This document shows, piece after piece, positions 16,393-24,934 of a DNA stretch of 29,654 nt; positions within the stretch are counted from its first letter, which is position 1; every line of letters begins with the position of its first letter. The position numbers and the translations under genes are program-made. Origin of the DNA: B1 sp964443415. Its GTDB lineage: Bacteria > Bacteroidota > Bacteroidia > UKL13-3. Under the pieces are notes generated by a model, which had not been told where the DNA came from, searched no databases, and saw nothing but the letters and a program-made list of their open reading frames with translations. The stretch is from positions 1 to 29,654 of the forward strand of contig CAYUDC010000020.1 in NCBI GenBank assembly GCA_964443415.1. Direction: 5' to 3'.

Positions 16393-17298
16393 TTGAAGAT
16401 AGAAGATAACATAGATCAATTGCTGTCGTCGCGGATGGAAGGCTGTCAAATAGAGGCACCAGAAGGCTTGTGGGAATCCATTAGGTCTGAGTTGCCATCT
16501 CAATTGCCAAGCGACGGAGGTGCAAGCATGAGTGGTAAAATATTTGGCTCCATTAAATCGGTCTCATTTGGAGTGAAGGTTGCTTTGGTTTCTGGAGGCT
16601 TAGCCATTGGAAGTTTAGTTGTTTATATGGTAAATGATAGCATTCTGTCTGAACCAAAGTCCGAGATGGTGCAAAGTAAAGCTTCTGACAATGAGTTATT
16701 AGAAGAACCAAGCACCGAAGAAAGCGCAAAGGAATTGACACCATCTAAAGCGCCATTGGTTCAAACCGAATTTAAACAAAGGGGTAAAGCAACCATTGAA
16801 AATCCTGAAAAGATTGAGGAATTTGTAAAACAGTATTCGAGTGAGCCTAATGAAATGAGCGAAACAGGGATGCCTGATTTACCAATACCATCAATAGTGA
16901 GCTCTGAAGCTGAACCTAAAAAACCTGAAGTGAAAGTTGAACCAGAGAATGAATCCATAGAGACTGAATCTGTCATAAAAGATGAACCCGCTTCAAAGGA
17001 AGATTTTTCTGAAAAGCATCAACCCAAATTTTACAATTTTATTTCGCCAAACGGAGATGGAAAGAATGATACTTGGTTTGTGGATATTGAAGAAGTGTCA
17101 GATTTTCATTTAATTATATATAATTCTAGCGGTGTATTGGTGTTTGAAACCAATAAATCTACTGACCATTGGAAAGGAGAGGACAGTAAAACCGGGATGA
17201 TTTGTGAAGTAGGTCGATATGTATTTGTATTGAACTATAAATTAGAAAACGACACCAAGTTCACAACCAAACAAGGAACCATTATGCTTTTTAGATAA
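16393..17298 (+). CDS. Putative membrane anti-sigma factor with periplasmic CHU_C-like domain
   Basis: About 301 residues. A short N-terminal cytoplasmic segment carries NIDQLLSSRMEGCQIEAPEG and then LWESIRSEL, a pattern typical of the small anti-sigma-like membrane proteins that follow ECF genes in Bacteroidota. One membrane helix follows (about 60-80, VALVSGGLAIGSLVVYMV). There is no cleavable signal peptide. A long Glu/Pro/Ser/Lys-rich linker (about 85-205) leads to a C-terminal CHU_C-like domain (about 212-301): FISPNGDGKNDTWFV, LIIYNSSGVLVFET, WKG, GRYVFVLNYK, ending GTIMLFR. The predicted topology puts that domain in the periplasm. The start is uncertain: TTG at 16393 follows an A-rich leader 11 bases after the sigma stop; TTG at 16360 would overlap the sigma gene by 22 bases, and ATG at 16435 would cut into the anti-sigma segment. 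The anti-sigma role is inferred from position and architecture. Confidence 0.72.
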   Translation: MKIEDNIDQLLSSRMEGCQIEAPEGLWESIRSELPSQLPSDGGASMSGKIFGSIKSVSFGVKVALVSGGLAIGSLVVYMVNDSILSEPKSEMVQSKASDNELLEEPSTEESAKELTPSKAPLVQTEFKQRGKATIENPEKIEEFVKQYSSEPNEMSETGMPDLPIPSIVSSEAEPKKPEVKVEPENESIETESVIKDEPASKEDFSEKHQPKFYNFISPNGDGKNDTWFVDIEEVSDFHLIIYNSSGVLVFETNKSTDHWKGEDSKTGMICEVGRYVFVLNYKLENDTKFTTKQGTIMLFR

Positions 17299-17369
17299 TT
17301 TGAAATCTCAAGAAAAATGAATAGATTGGCAGACAAAATTGAATTAACACTAAATTTAAACTATAAAAT

Positions 17370-20300
17370 ATGAATCGATTATTTACCAGATTAGCCTTTT
17401 GGGTGATTGCCGTGCTAAGCACAGCATCCTCGTTTGCGCAGTCTTTATCCTTGGATGTGGGGCCGAACATTATATGTTTTGGCAAGCCATTACAGGTGAG
17501 GGCTGTGTTGTCGGGTGTAAGTCCAAGCGACGTTACCGCCTACCGTTTTGATTGGGGAAATGGCGACTCTACTGTGAATTTCTTGGGAAGTCCTGTGGTG
17601 AATTTTGCTACCAAGCAATATGCTGCCGCTGGTATTTACCAAGTAACTGTAACAGCTAGGTTCTCTAACCGTGGTCCATTAACTGCAAGTTATTGGGATA
17701 CTGTTTACAATTTGCCAACTGCGGCTTTTTCTTTAACTAGTTTAGATTCGCAGTGCTACACTGGGAATTTATATTGCTTTAAAGAAGCAGCAGTGCAAGG
17801 GCCAGCGCCTAGTTTGCCTTTAACCACTAGGTTGTTAACTTATGGTGATGGTAATCAGGATTTGTTAACGCCTTCTGAAACAAAATGCCATAATTTTGGT
17901 AAGGGTGGTGTTCCGTTTAACGTTGGATTCTCGGTATCTGATGTGGGTGGTTGTGCCTCACAAGCCTTTAGGTCTGTGTTTGTAGGTAACGATTTAAGGC
18001 CAAGATTTGCTGTGAGTGGTAACCCACGTTGCGATACTACGCCATATGTTTTTGTTAACCAAACTCCCACTTCGCCTTCTAATTTGCAATGGTTTAAGTG
18101 GGATTTTGATGATGGCACTTTTTATAATTCATCTGACCCTATTGTACCTGCAGACTTAGTTTGGTGGAACAACTTTACTCATAATTATACTAAAAATGGC
18201 GTGTTTAATCCAACCCTTACGATTAAAGGTAAATTATTAAACTGTACAGAGTCTTTCCAGTATAGTATGTCTGGAAACCAATTGCCAGAAAATATCATCA
18301 TTCGCTATGACCTTCGCTCACGCAGAAGTCCAATGAATGACACCATTTCTGATAGTGTTTGTATTGCCAACTTAATGCAAGGTGGAGTATGTTTATACAA
18401 CATGTACTCTTTACAAGGTGTAAATACTCCTATTCAGATCTTATGGGATTTTGCTGATCCTAATGCAAATCCACCAGGGTCTGATAAGTTTTTAAACCAA
18501 GCTGCACCTTGTTATAAATACTTAGGACAAGGCCATTTCTTTCCAAAGTTATTTGTTCAATGCCCTGGTAAACCTGTAAAGCGATTAGATTTTTGGTCAA
18601 GAATTAGCAAACCAGATCCATCGGATACCCTGTATGCTGATCCACCTATAGCCAATCCAAGGTTATATACCATTAATGGATACATATTTTTCCCTAATGA
18701 TACCATTACTAAATTTAGATGGATTCCTGATGCCAGTGGTAACGCAAGAGATAGTATAACTGCTTATTGGAAATATTTTACAAATGATACCATCGATCGT
18801 TATTCATTAAACAAACGAGCAGATTTTGTTGGTTTTGGGGTAAACGTGTTAGGACCTACTGTTCAAATTGAAAACCCACAAATTCCAATTGTGGTGAAGC
18901 AAAACTTAAAAGTGCAATGTGGACCTACTTTCCCGGTTGAATTTGTTAACGCAAGTAGCATTTATCAAAGTCATAATCTATATATCCGTTGGGAGTTTGG
19001 CGACCAATATGCGCCAAGATGTACCTCGTTTTCTGTGCCTGACCCGAGCAAGCCTAACGGAGGTATGCAACCTTACACTACCGCCATCGACTTAGCCAAT
19101 AGAACTTTACCAAGATTTATTGCTGGCCAGATAATTTATCCAGGAGGCGTAAACTGTAACTATTCTCACGATACTTTACCTATTCATAAATATGAGCGTT
19201 GGAGCAGAATTTACCAATGGCATAGGTATGGACATGATTTCCCTCCTTTTGATTCATCAGGCACTGGTTGGACAACCGACCCAGCCCAGGCTGCACCAAA
19301 TGGTAAGAAGTTAATTGCGCCAATAGATATTGCCGATTGGGGTAAACCAATGTTTTCCTCAGGTCCTACGCCATCAAGGATTGATACCCTAGACATTTGG
19401 CCACAGGATATGCAACCTAATAGACCTATCACTGTTCGAAATGGTGTAATTCCAGATCCAATTGCTAATTATTATGGTTACTGGGAGCTTACACTTCCGG
19501 TTGGAACTACCGCAGATACCAGTGGTTTCCTAAAATTAAATCCAGGCGGACCAAACTTGAACCTGCCAAATATGCCAAATGGTATTTCTAGAAGATACCG
19601 CGGAAATACAATTATCCCTGGTACCAATGGGATGACCATGTATGAGTATATCTTTAACAGGGTAATTCAAAGATGTCCAACTGTAACCTTATTAATGAAG
19701 GATAGTTTCAATAACCAATCTGCTGATAAGTATAGAAACTTTGAAGAGATTGTTGCTATAGACAACTCTACTCCAACACAGTATGATTTAAAGGTGGTAG
19801 TTCAACAAACCATGGACATGAACCCAACCTTAGTGTTAGACACCGATACCTTTAGGTTTAAAACAGGAGCACCTAACAATAACATGGTGTTAAAATTAGA
19901 TACAGCTTCTGCAAAAACCACAAATTACACTGGTTATCCTTATGGTGGTTACAATGTGCCTGGAATGTCTGTAAACACACCAAGTAAGAATGATACTGTT
20001 TTCACCTTTGTTTATAATTATTATACCTACGAACTTAGACGTAATCCATTAAATGGAAAGTGGAGTGCATTCCTTCCTTCAGATCATTTCTATGTAGATG
20101 CATTTGATTGTGGAGGTACTTCTACTTTACAACTCCCATTAGTAGGTGTGGATGCGTTTGGTTTGGGTAAGACAGGTAGAATTTGTCCAGACTTATTAAG
20201 CGGCCAATCTGGAGGTAGAATTCGCTTTGAATTTGGAAGGGTGGATACCATTCCAGGAACCTACCCTGATTGCGGTGGTAGAACTTTCTTATTGTTTAAC

Positions 20301-23300
20301 TACGATTCATTGGCAGATAGAAAAGACTTAACGCCGTGTGATTTGGATGGTTTTGTGCGATTTGATGGAACTCATCCATCTACGTTGGGAGCTACACCAG
20401 GCGGAAATGTTTGGCCAGCCTTTAATAATGGTGTTAATTTTAATCCATTAACACAATGGACTAGCCCAGGCGGAACCTCTAGTATTACCCACTACCTTCC
20501 TGCTGGCCCTTGGCCATATACCAATAGCCCAGTGGATCCAAAAGGGTTTGTAACTGTTGGTTTGATCATGGGTTCTGGCTGTAACAGTCCTGGTTGTACA
20601 GGTCCTGATCCTAATTGTATCTCTGATACGGTTTGGTACCATAAGTTTTTACATTTAATTACCTTAAATGCAACTTTCACCTTCCGTAAGGTGGGTGGTA
20701 ACATTGCCTATGGTGTGCCTAGCAGATTGCCAAGTCAAGATTATACTTATGATTCGGCTCAAACCTACCCTGTAACTGTGGGTGGTACTATTCCAAACGG
20801 CAACTGGCGCGAGCCTTGGAACCGTTTATATGGTAAAGGTGATGTGATTGAGTTTGAAACTTATATTAAAGAGCAAGATTATGTTTTAGCTGATATTTGG
20901 GATTGGGGTGATGGAACCGTAACCATCGACTCATTCTACACCAATAAGCAAGATACATTTGTGGTGTTAGACCCAGTAAACTTCCCTAATGACAGTGTGT
21001 TCTTTGAAAAGTATACCTATCCAATTAATCGTTTAAGATTCTTTGTCTCTACTGAAACTATACCATTTACAGTATTAAGTGTAACACAACCTTATCCTAT
21101 GGGTGTAAGGGTATATAGAGGAATTAGAAGAGATACCATTTGGAGATGTGATGATCCAACCAAAGCATTGCCACCACAAAGTATTAAGGTTACCAATGTG
21201 TTAATTGATACAGCATTCCATTTATTGCCATTAACGCATCAGTACTTTAAATCTTCTTATGAGATGACTGCAGGTCCTGGAACCACTATTAAAAGAGGAG
21301 CTATCACCCCTGTTGAACATATTTTGGTGACTACCACTCAATGTTTAAACTCTAAAGTTAGACAAATTGTAATTGGTGTTGTTGATACCTTTACCGTGTT
21401 TGAGGATGGGGTAATATCAGATGGTGTGCTCTGCGTGGGGCAAGAAGTTACTTTTGAAGACTCACTACGTTATTGGTTCCCTAAACCATATGGTGCAAAT
21501 AACGTATTTGGTCCGAGCCGTCCATTAGACATACCAGACTACCAATTCCCTGGTGGTGAAGTTGAAATTTATAACGACAACCATGGTAAAGCCATGTTGG
21601 GTTATCCAAACGACACTATCAAAACTTTTGTAAACTATTCTAAGTATTATGTTACTACAGCTGCTACTTGTCCGTTTGGTTGGGTTCAGCAAACCGGTGC
21701 ACTTAATAATACTTGTTATAAAATTGATACTGCTTTCTTTGAAAGAATTTACTGGGATTACAACTCGGATGGGGTGGTAGATTATGCAGGTGCATTTAAT
21801 GCACGCTATAGATACACTCAACCTGGTAAATACAAGGTTTCGATGATTACAAGAGATACGGTAGGATATTATGATACCTGTTTTACCTTCTTAAATGTAG
21901 TAGAGCCAGTGGCTAAGTTCTCTAGCTTTGATGTGTTTAACTGTGATGTGCCGGTTCAATTCTACGATTCATCAGCCATTATTGATGGATGTATAGCAGA
22001 AACTGGTTTCCCTTGCGACCAAGTTGATTATAGACGCTGGTGGTTTGGAGATGCAGGTTTTGATTCACTGGCCTGGAGATCAGAGGCGCCAAATCCAACT
22101 TATGCTTACAGAAAGAATGGTTGGTATACTATTATGCAGGTGCTTAAAACTCAACAAGGTTGTTATGATACTGCCAGAAAGGATATCTACTTAAGAGGTC
22201 CACGTCCTAGGATTAAGCTCTTAGGGGATACCTTAGGTTGTACACCATATAGGCTTAAGATAGTTTCTTATCCAAACGACTCTGGCGTATTTAGTGTAAC
22301 TCCGGCTACCTTTATCAGACCAGGACGTCCGGATGGAGCATATGAAACCATTCTATTGAAGAATCCTGATACTGTTGAAGTGGTTTATGACTTTGAAGGA
22401 GTGTATGAATTAACGGCAGTGGGTTATGATACTTACCCAATTACAAATGCGCTTTGTCCGCCTGTGGTGGTGCCAGATACCGCTGGAGGGGAACAGAAGA
22501 TTAGAATTTATGTTAAAAACCCTTATAAGGTTGAGATTGAAAGTTCTAAGAACATTGTCTGCGTAGGCGAACCATTTAACATTACCAATAGGTCTTCTAT
22601 GGATACCATTACTAAGTTTAGGATGTATTCTTATAATGCAGATTACAGTGCTATTTTGGATACGGTGTTTAAAACCAACTTCTTCCAAGATACCGTTTAC
22701 AAGTATGCATTCTACGCTCCTGGAGTTTATAACTTGGTAATGCAGTCGACCAGCTTTATCGAGAATACGCCAAGATGTACCAGTAGAGATACTGTAACCA
22801 TTAGAGCTATGAAAGCTAAAGCAGGCTTAGAAATAGATAGCTTGGGTATGCCTAAATATTTCATCAGAAATACTTCAGATAGTGCCAATGCTTCTTCTTA
22901 TATCTGGAGAATTTATAACCCTGATGGCACCCAAAGACAAGAGGTAATTGTACCTAGTAATTCTGATCCTAACTTTAATTATGGATTATTAGACCTTAAG
23001 AATGATACTGGTATATTTAGGGTTTGTATTTGGGCTATTACTGCTGGCTTAGACTATTGTATAGATAGTACTTGTAAGGAAGTAGTAAATAGTTTTACCA
23101 CAGATGTTAAGATCCCAAATGTGTTTACTCCTAATAATGATGGTAAGAATGACGTATTCAACATTAAAATTAGTGGTGAAGAGTTATACGACTTGAAGAT
23201 TTGGAACCGTTGGGGTGGATTGGTATTTGAAAGCAAAGATGCTAAGGTAATGTGGAATGGACGCACCCAAAATGTGGGCGAAGAAAATCCAGAAGGAACC

Positions 23301-23381
23301 TACTTCTTTGTATTTAAATATCAATTGAGAGGAAAAGATGAGGAAGTAGTAAGAGGTTCTATCACACTATTGAGAGAATAA
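17370..23381 (+). CDS. Giant PKD-repeat surface protein with CHU_C (T9SS type B) C-terminal domain
   Basis: This 2003-residue predicted adhesin or secreted matrix protein has a signal peptide at about 1-24 (ending SSFAQ). PKD-like beta-sandwich segments recur along the chain: FDWGNGDS (about 65), FKWDFDDGTF (about 245), IRWEFGDQ (about 540), IWDWGDGTV (about 1177), YWDYNSDG with YTQPGKYKVSM (about 1460-1490) and RRWWFGDAG with YRKNGWYTIM (about 1557-1590). The last 85-90 residues form a CHU_C domain: NVFTPNNDGKNDVFNI, LKIWNRWGGLVFES, WNG, PEGTYFFVFKY, ending GSITLLRE. There are roughly 45 cysteines, many in C-x-n-C pairs such as GCNSPGCTGPDPNC, which suggests disulfide-stabilised domains. It lies 71 bases after the anti-sigma gene and is followed by a terminator, so it is probably co-regulated with or controlled by the sigma factor. 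Ligand is unknown; a gliding adhesin is possible. Confidence 0.88.
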   Translation: MNRLFTRLAFWVIAVLSTASSFAQSLSLDVGPNIICFGKPLQVRAVLSGVSPSDVTAYRFDWGNGDSTVNFLGSPVVNFATKQYAAAGIYQVTVTARFSNRGPLTASYWDTVYNLPTAAFSLTSLDSQCYTGNLYCFKEAAVQGPAPSLPLTTRLLTYGDGNQDLLTPSETKCHNFGKGGVPFNVGFSVSDVGGCASQAFRSVFVGNDLRPRFAVSGNPRCDTTPYVFVNQTPTSPSNLQWFKWDFDDGTFYNSSDPIVPADLVWWNNFTHNYTKNGVFNPTLTIKGKLLNCTESFQYSMSGNQLPENIIIRYDLRSRRSPMNDTISDSVCIANLMQGGVCLYNMYSLQGVNTPIQILWDFADPNANPPGSDKFLNQAAPCYKYLGQGHFFPKLFVQCPGKPVKRLDFWSRISKPDPSDTLYADPPIANPRLYTINGYIFFPNDTITKFRWIPDASGNARDSITAYWKYFTNDTIDRYSLNKRADFVGFGVNVLGPTVQIENPQIPIVVKQNLKVQCGPTFPVEFVNASSIYQSHNLYIRWEFGDQYAPRCTSFSVPDPSKPNGGMQPYTTAIDLANRTLPRFIAGQIIYPGGVNCNYSHDTLPIHKYERWSRIYQWHRYGHDFPPFDSSGTGWTTDPAQAAPNGKKLIAPIDIADWGKPMFSSGPTPSRIDTLDIWPQDMQPNRPITVRNGVIPDPIANYYGYWELTLPVGTTADTSGFLKLNPGGPNLNLPNMPNGISRRYRGNTIIPGTNGMTMYEYIFNRVIQRCPTVTLLMKDSFNNQSADKYRNFEEIVAIDNSTPTQYDLKVVVQQTMDMNPTLVLDTDTFRFKTGAPNNNMVLKLDTASAKTTNYTGYPYGGYNVPGMSVNTPSKNDTVFTFVYNYYTYELRRNPLNGKWSAFLPSDHFYVDAFDCGGTSTLQLPLVGVDAFGLGKTGRICPDLLSGQSGGRIRFEFGRVDTIPGTYPDCGGRTFLLFNYDSLADRKDLTPCDLDGFVRFDGTHPSTLGATPGGNVWPAFNNGVNFNPLTQWTSPGGTSSITHYLPAGPWPYTNSPVDPKGFVTVGLIMGSGCNSPGCTGPDPNCISDTVWYHKFLHLITLNATFTFRKVGGNIAYGVPSRLPSQDYTYDSAQTYPVTVGGTIPNGNWREPWNRLYGKGDVIEFETYIKEQDYVLADIWDWGDGTVTIDSFYTNKQDTFVVLDPVNFPNDSVFFEKYTYPINRLRFFVSTETIPFTVLSVTQPYPMGVRVYRGIRRDTIWRCDDPTKALPPQSIKVTNVLIDTAFHLLPLTHQYFKSSYEMTAGPGTTIKRGAITPVEHILVTTTQCLNSKVRQIVIGVVDTFTVFEDGVISDGVLCVGQEVTFEDSLRYWFPKPYGANNVFGPSRPLDIPDYQFPGGEVEIYNDNHGKAMLGYPNDTIKTFVNYSKYYVTTAATCPFGWVQQTGALNNTCYKIDTAFFERIYWDYNSDGVVDYAGAFNARYRYTQPGKYKVSMITRDTVGYYDTCFTFLNVVEPVAKFSSFDVFNCDVPVQFYDSSAIIDGCIAETGFPCDQVDYRRWWFGDAGFDSLAWRSEAPNPTYAYRKNGWYTIMQVLKTQQGCYDTARKDIYLRGPRPRIKLLGDTLGCTPYRLKIVSYPNDSGVFSVTPATFIRPGRPDGAYETILLKNPDTVEVVYDFEGVYELTAVGYDTYPITNALCPPVVVPDTAGGEQKIRIYVKNPYKVEIESSKNIVCVGEPFNITNRSSMDTITKFRMYSYNADYSAILDTVFKTNFFQDTVYKYAFYAPGVYNLVMQSTSFIENTPRCTSRDTVTIRAMKAKAGLEIDSLGMPKYFIRNTSDSANASSYIWRIYNPDGTQRQEVIVPSNSDPNFNYGLLDLKNDTGIFRVCIWAITAGLDYCIDSTCKEVVNSFTTDVKIPNVFTPNNDGKNDVFNIKISGEELYDLKIWNRWGGLVFESKDAKVMWNGRTQNVGEENPEGTYFFVFKYQLRGKDEEVVRGSITLLRE

Positions 23382-23396
23382 TATAATTTGTTTAAT

Positions 23397-23432
23397 AAAA
23401 AAGAGGCTGCTTTTAGTAGCCTCTTTTTTTTT
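23397..23432 (+). terminator. Intrinsic terminator after the giant PKD/CHU_C gene
   Basis: AAAAGAGGCTGC (23399-23410) pairs with GTAGCCTCTTTT (23416-23427, one G-T wobble) around the loop TTTTA, giving a stem of about 12 bp and a run of nine T from 23424. It lies 16 bases after the stop at 23381. The T-run abuts the possible promoter box of the next gene. Confidence 0.93.
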
Positions 23433-23437
23433 GTGTT

Positions 23438-23445
23438 TATTTTTG
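23438..23445 (+). promoter_or_regulatory. TAnnTTTG box close to the lipoprotein start
   Basis: TATTTTTG at 23438-23445 matches the -7 consensus exactly but ends only four bases before the ATG at 23450. If used, the transcript would be leaderless or nearly so. Nothing like a TTG -33 element is found at the usual spacing, where the terminator stem lies, so chance within a T-rich stretch is possible. Confidence 0.3.
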
Positions 23446-23449
23446 CATT

Positions 23450-23914
23450 ATGAAAATCAAAATTTTGGTTCAAACCGCCTTGTTGGGTTGTCTTTTTTTA
23501 TTTACCCATTGTAAAAGTGCTGAGACATATACCAAGGATAAGCTCCCAAGTAAGCAAGTATCTTTTGGTACATATAATGTTTTAAGTGGTGTAAGGGTTA
23601 ACTGGATTTTTCTAGAAAACGGGCAGGTATTCTATCAGAATAATTTGTTTATGATAGAGCAAAAACGTTTGTCTAAGGAATTGGTTGCAGAGATCTTTTC
23701 AGAAGCCAATAAAATAGAGCGTTCTAAATATAAAATCTACTTAGAAGGAAATTATGTAGCTTTTATAAACTTTAATTCTGGAGCCCCTGGTAGGTCTGTA
23801 TCATGGCAATGGCCATATGGTGGAACCAAAGACTATCCAGATGAACTTTCTAAACTTTATAGGTTATGCGAGGATGCTACAAAGCTTAGTGCTATAGATG
23901 CTTTACCAGAATAG
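23450..23914 (+). CDS. Small lipoprotein of unknown function
   Basis: This 154-residue protein has a lipoprotein signal peptide: a hydrophobic core after MKIK, then LFLFTHC with the modified cysteine at about residue 21, followed by KSAETY. The mature part is small, mixed alpha/beta in appearance, with Tyr/Phe/Asn-rich strands (SFGTYNVLSGVRVNWIFLE), a charged helix (LSKELVAEIFSEANKIE) and SWQWPYGG near the end. I do not recognise a family. It is predicted to sit in the periplasm or outer membrane. It follows the strong terminator, so it is not in the adhesin operon. Its stop (23912-23914) lies two bases from the stop of the convergent gene, leaving no room for a separate terminator. Confidence 0.75.
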   Translation: MKIKILVQTALLGCLFLFTHCKSAETYTKDKLPSKQVSFGTYNVLSGVRVNWIFLENGQVFYQNNLFMIEQKRLSKELVAEIFSEANKIERSKYKIYLEGNYVAFINFNSGAPGRSVSWQWPYGGTKDYPDELSKLYRLCEDATKLSAIDALPE

Positions 23915-23916
23915 GA

Positions 23917-24834
23917 CTAAGAGTTAAATCTTCTTTTTATGATTCTTTCTAAGTCGAGCACCAATTCATTTTGATTAGACCAAGCGTATTGGTGTTTGAG
24001 TTCGGTAAAGATTCTCAGCGCTTCGTTAAAGTCTGTTGCCTGGTTTAACCTATCAATAGATTTGGCATACTCAAATACATTTTTATTGAATAGCTCATTT
24101 ACGAAGGCAATTTTCTTATTAAGATTGATGGCATTTTTAATATTGTCTATCGGAAGTTCTAAAGATTTTTCGGCTATTGGTCCTAAACTTTCCTTAAGGT
24201 TCTTGTCGTTAAATGTTGCTTCTCTTTCTTTAAAGGTCTCGTTTAGTGGGATGGCCTGTTTTTCTGGAAATTCAGGCATCACCGTTTTTTGAATCCTTTT
24301 GTTCTCTACCGCTTTTTCGATGTTAATGTTAAGTTCATTGCTCGGTTCAATTTTTGGATGAACTGGTGGTGGTACAGGAATGGGTTCGATTGCAGTAAAC
24401 AGTTCTTCTTTAGCAGGTTCTTTGGTTTTTATTTCTTCTATGACAGGAGTTGTTATAACTGGTTCAATTTCTGCAATTTTTGTCAATGCTTCATCTAAGC
24501 TTAAATCTGGTGGACTAGATTTTAGTATATCTTGAAAATCATGTATTTCTTTGATACTTGGAGCTGGAGGGATAGTTTCTATAGGTGTTGGTTTTTCAGC
24601 GATTACTTCTATTGGCTCTTCTGGTTTTGCTAAGGAAGTTGCACTTGAGTAGTTATTTTCTTGTTCTTCAGTTTTTAATTTTAAGATTAACTCAAACAGA
24701 TCGGTACACTGCTTTTTGAGTAGTTCTTTTTCGAGCACGCTAAAGGAAGTACCAAGAGATAAAATTTGTTTGATATTGCTGTGGAGGTCGTCCGATTTTA
24801 CCTTTAATTTGCTGATTAATTGCAGTGAATTCAT
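23917..24834 (-). CDS. Conserved Bacteroidota protein of unknown function with Pro/Glu linker
   Basis: I place the start at the ATG at 24834 (305 residues; MNSLQLISKLKVKSDDLHSN); an upstream ATG at 24876 would add 14 residues. The protein has three parts. A helical, coiled-coil-like N-terminus (about 1-65) is followed by a long low-complexity linker rich in Pro, Glu, Ile and Lys (about 70-190, with recurrent EPI, PPAP and EEIKT words). The conserved C-terminal helical domain (about 230-305) has INLNKKIAFVNELFNKN, ATDFNEALRIFTELKH and a final ERIIKRRF. I recall the C-terminal block as widespread in hypothetical proteins of this phylum, but no function is known to me. It has no signal peptide or membrane helix. 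It is divergent from thymidine kinase across 100 bases (24835-24934) in which I see no convincing promoter box. Confidence 0.8.
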   Translation of the reverse strand: MNSLQLISKLKVKSDDLHSNIKQILSLGTSFSVLEKELLKKQCTDLFELILKLKTEEQENNYSSATSLAKPEEPIEVIAEKPTPIETIPPAPSIKEIHDFQDILKSSPPDLSLDEALTKIAEIEPVITTPVIEEIKTKEPAKEELFTAIEPIPVPPPVHPKIEPSNELNINIEKAVENKRIQKTVMPEFPEKQAIPLNETFKEREATFNDKNLKESLGPIAEKSLELPIDNIKNAINLNKKIAFVNELFNKNVFEYAKSIDRLNQATDFNEALRIFTELKHQYAWSNQNELVLDLERIIKRRFNS

Positions 24835-24934
24835 TTTAATCTGATTTATTTGGCAAATTTTGTAAAATTCATGCAAAGATTAATTCACAAAATAAGATAT
24901 TAGCAAGCCATTAGCACAGTATTTAAAACACCTG

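Noticed and set aside
17351..17358. TAAATTTA upstream of the giant adhesin as a -7 promoter box
   Set aside because: One mismatch to consensus, only 11 bases before the ATG and a poorly spaced TTG at 17326-17328; AT-rich chance match is likely.
21525..21821. Open frame of 98 codons on the minus strand opposite the PKD adhesin
   Set aside because: It is antisense to the strong 2003-codon frame, with composition typical of shadow frames.
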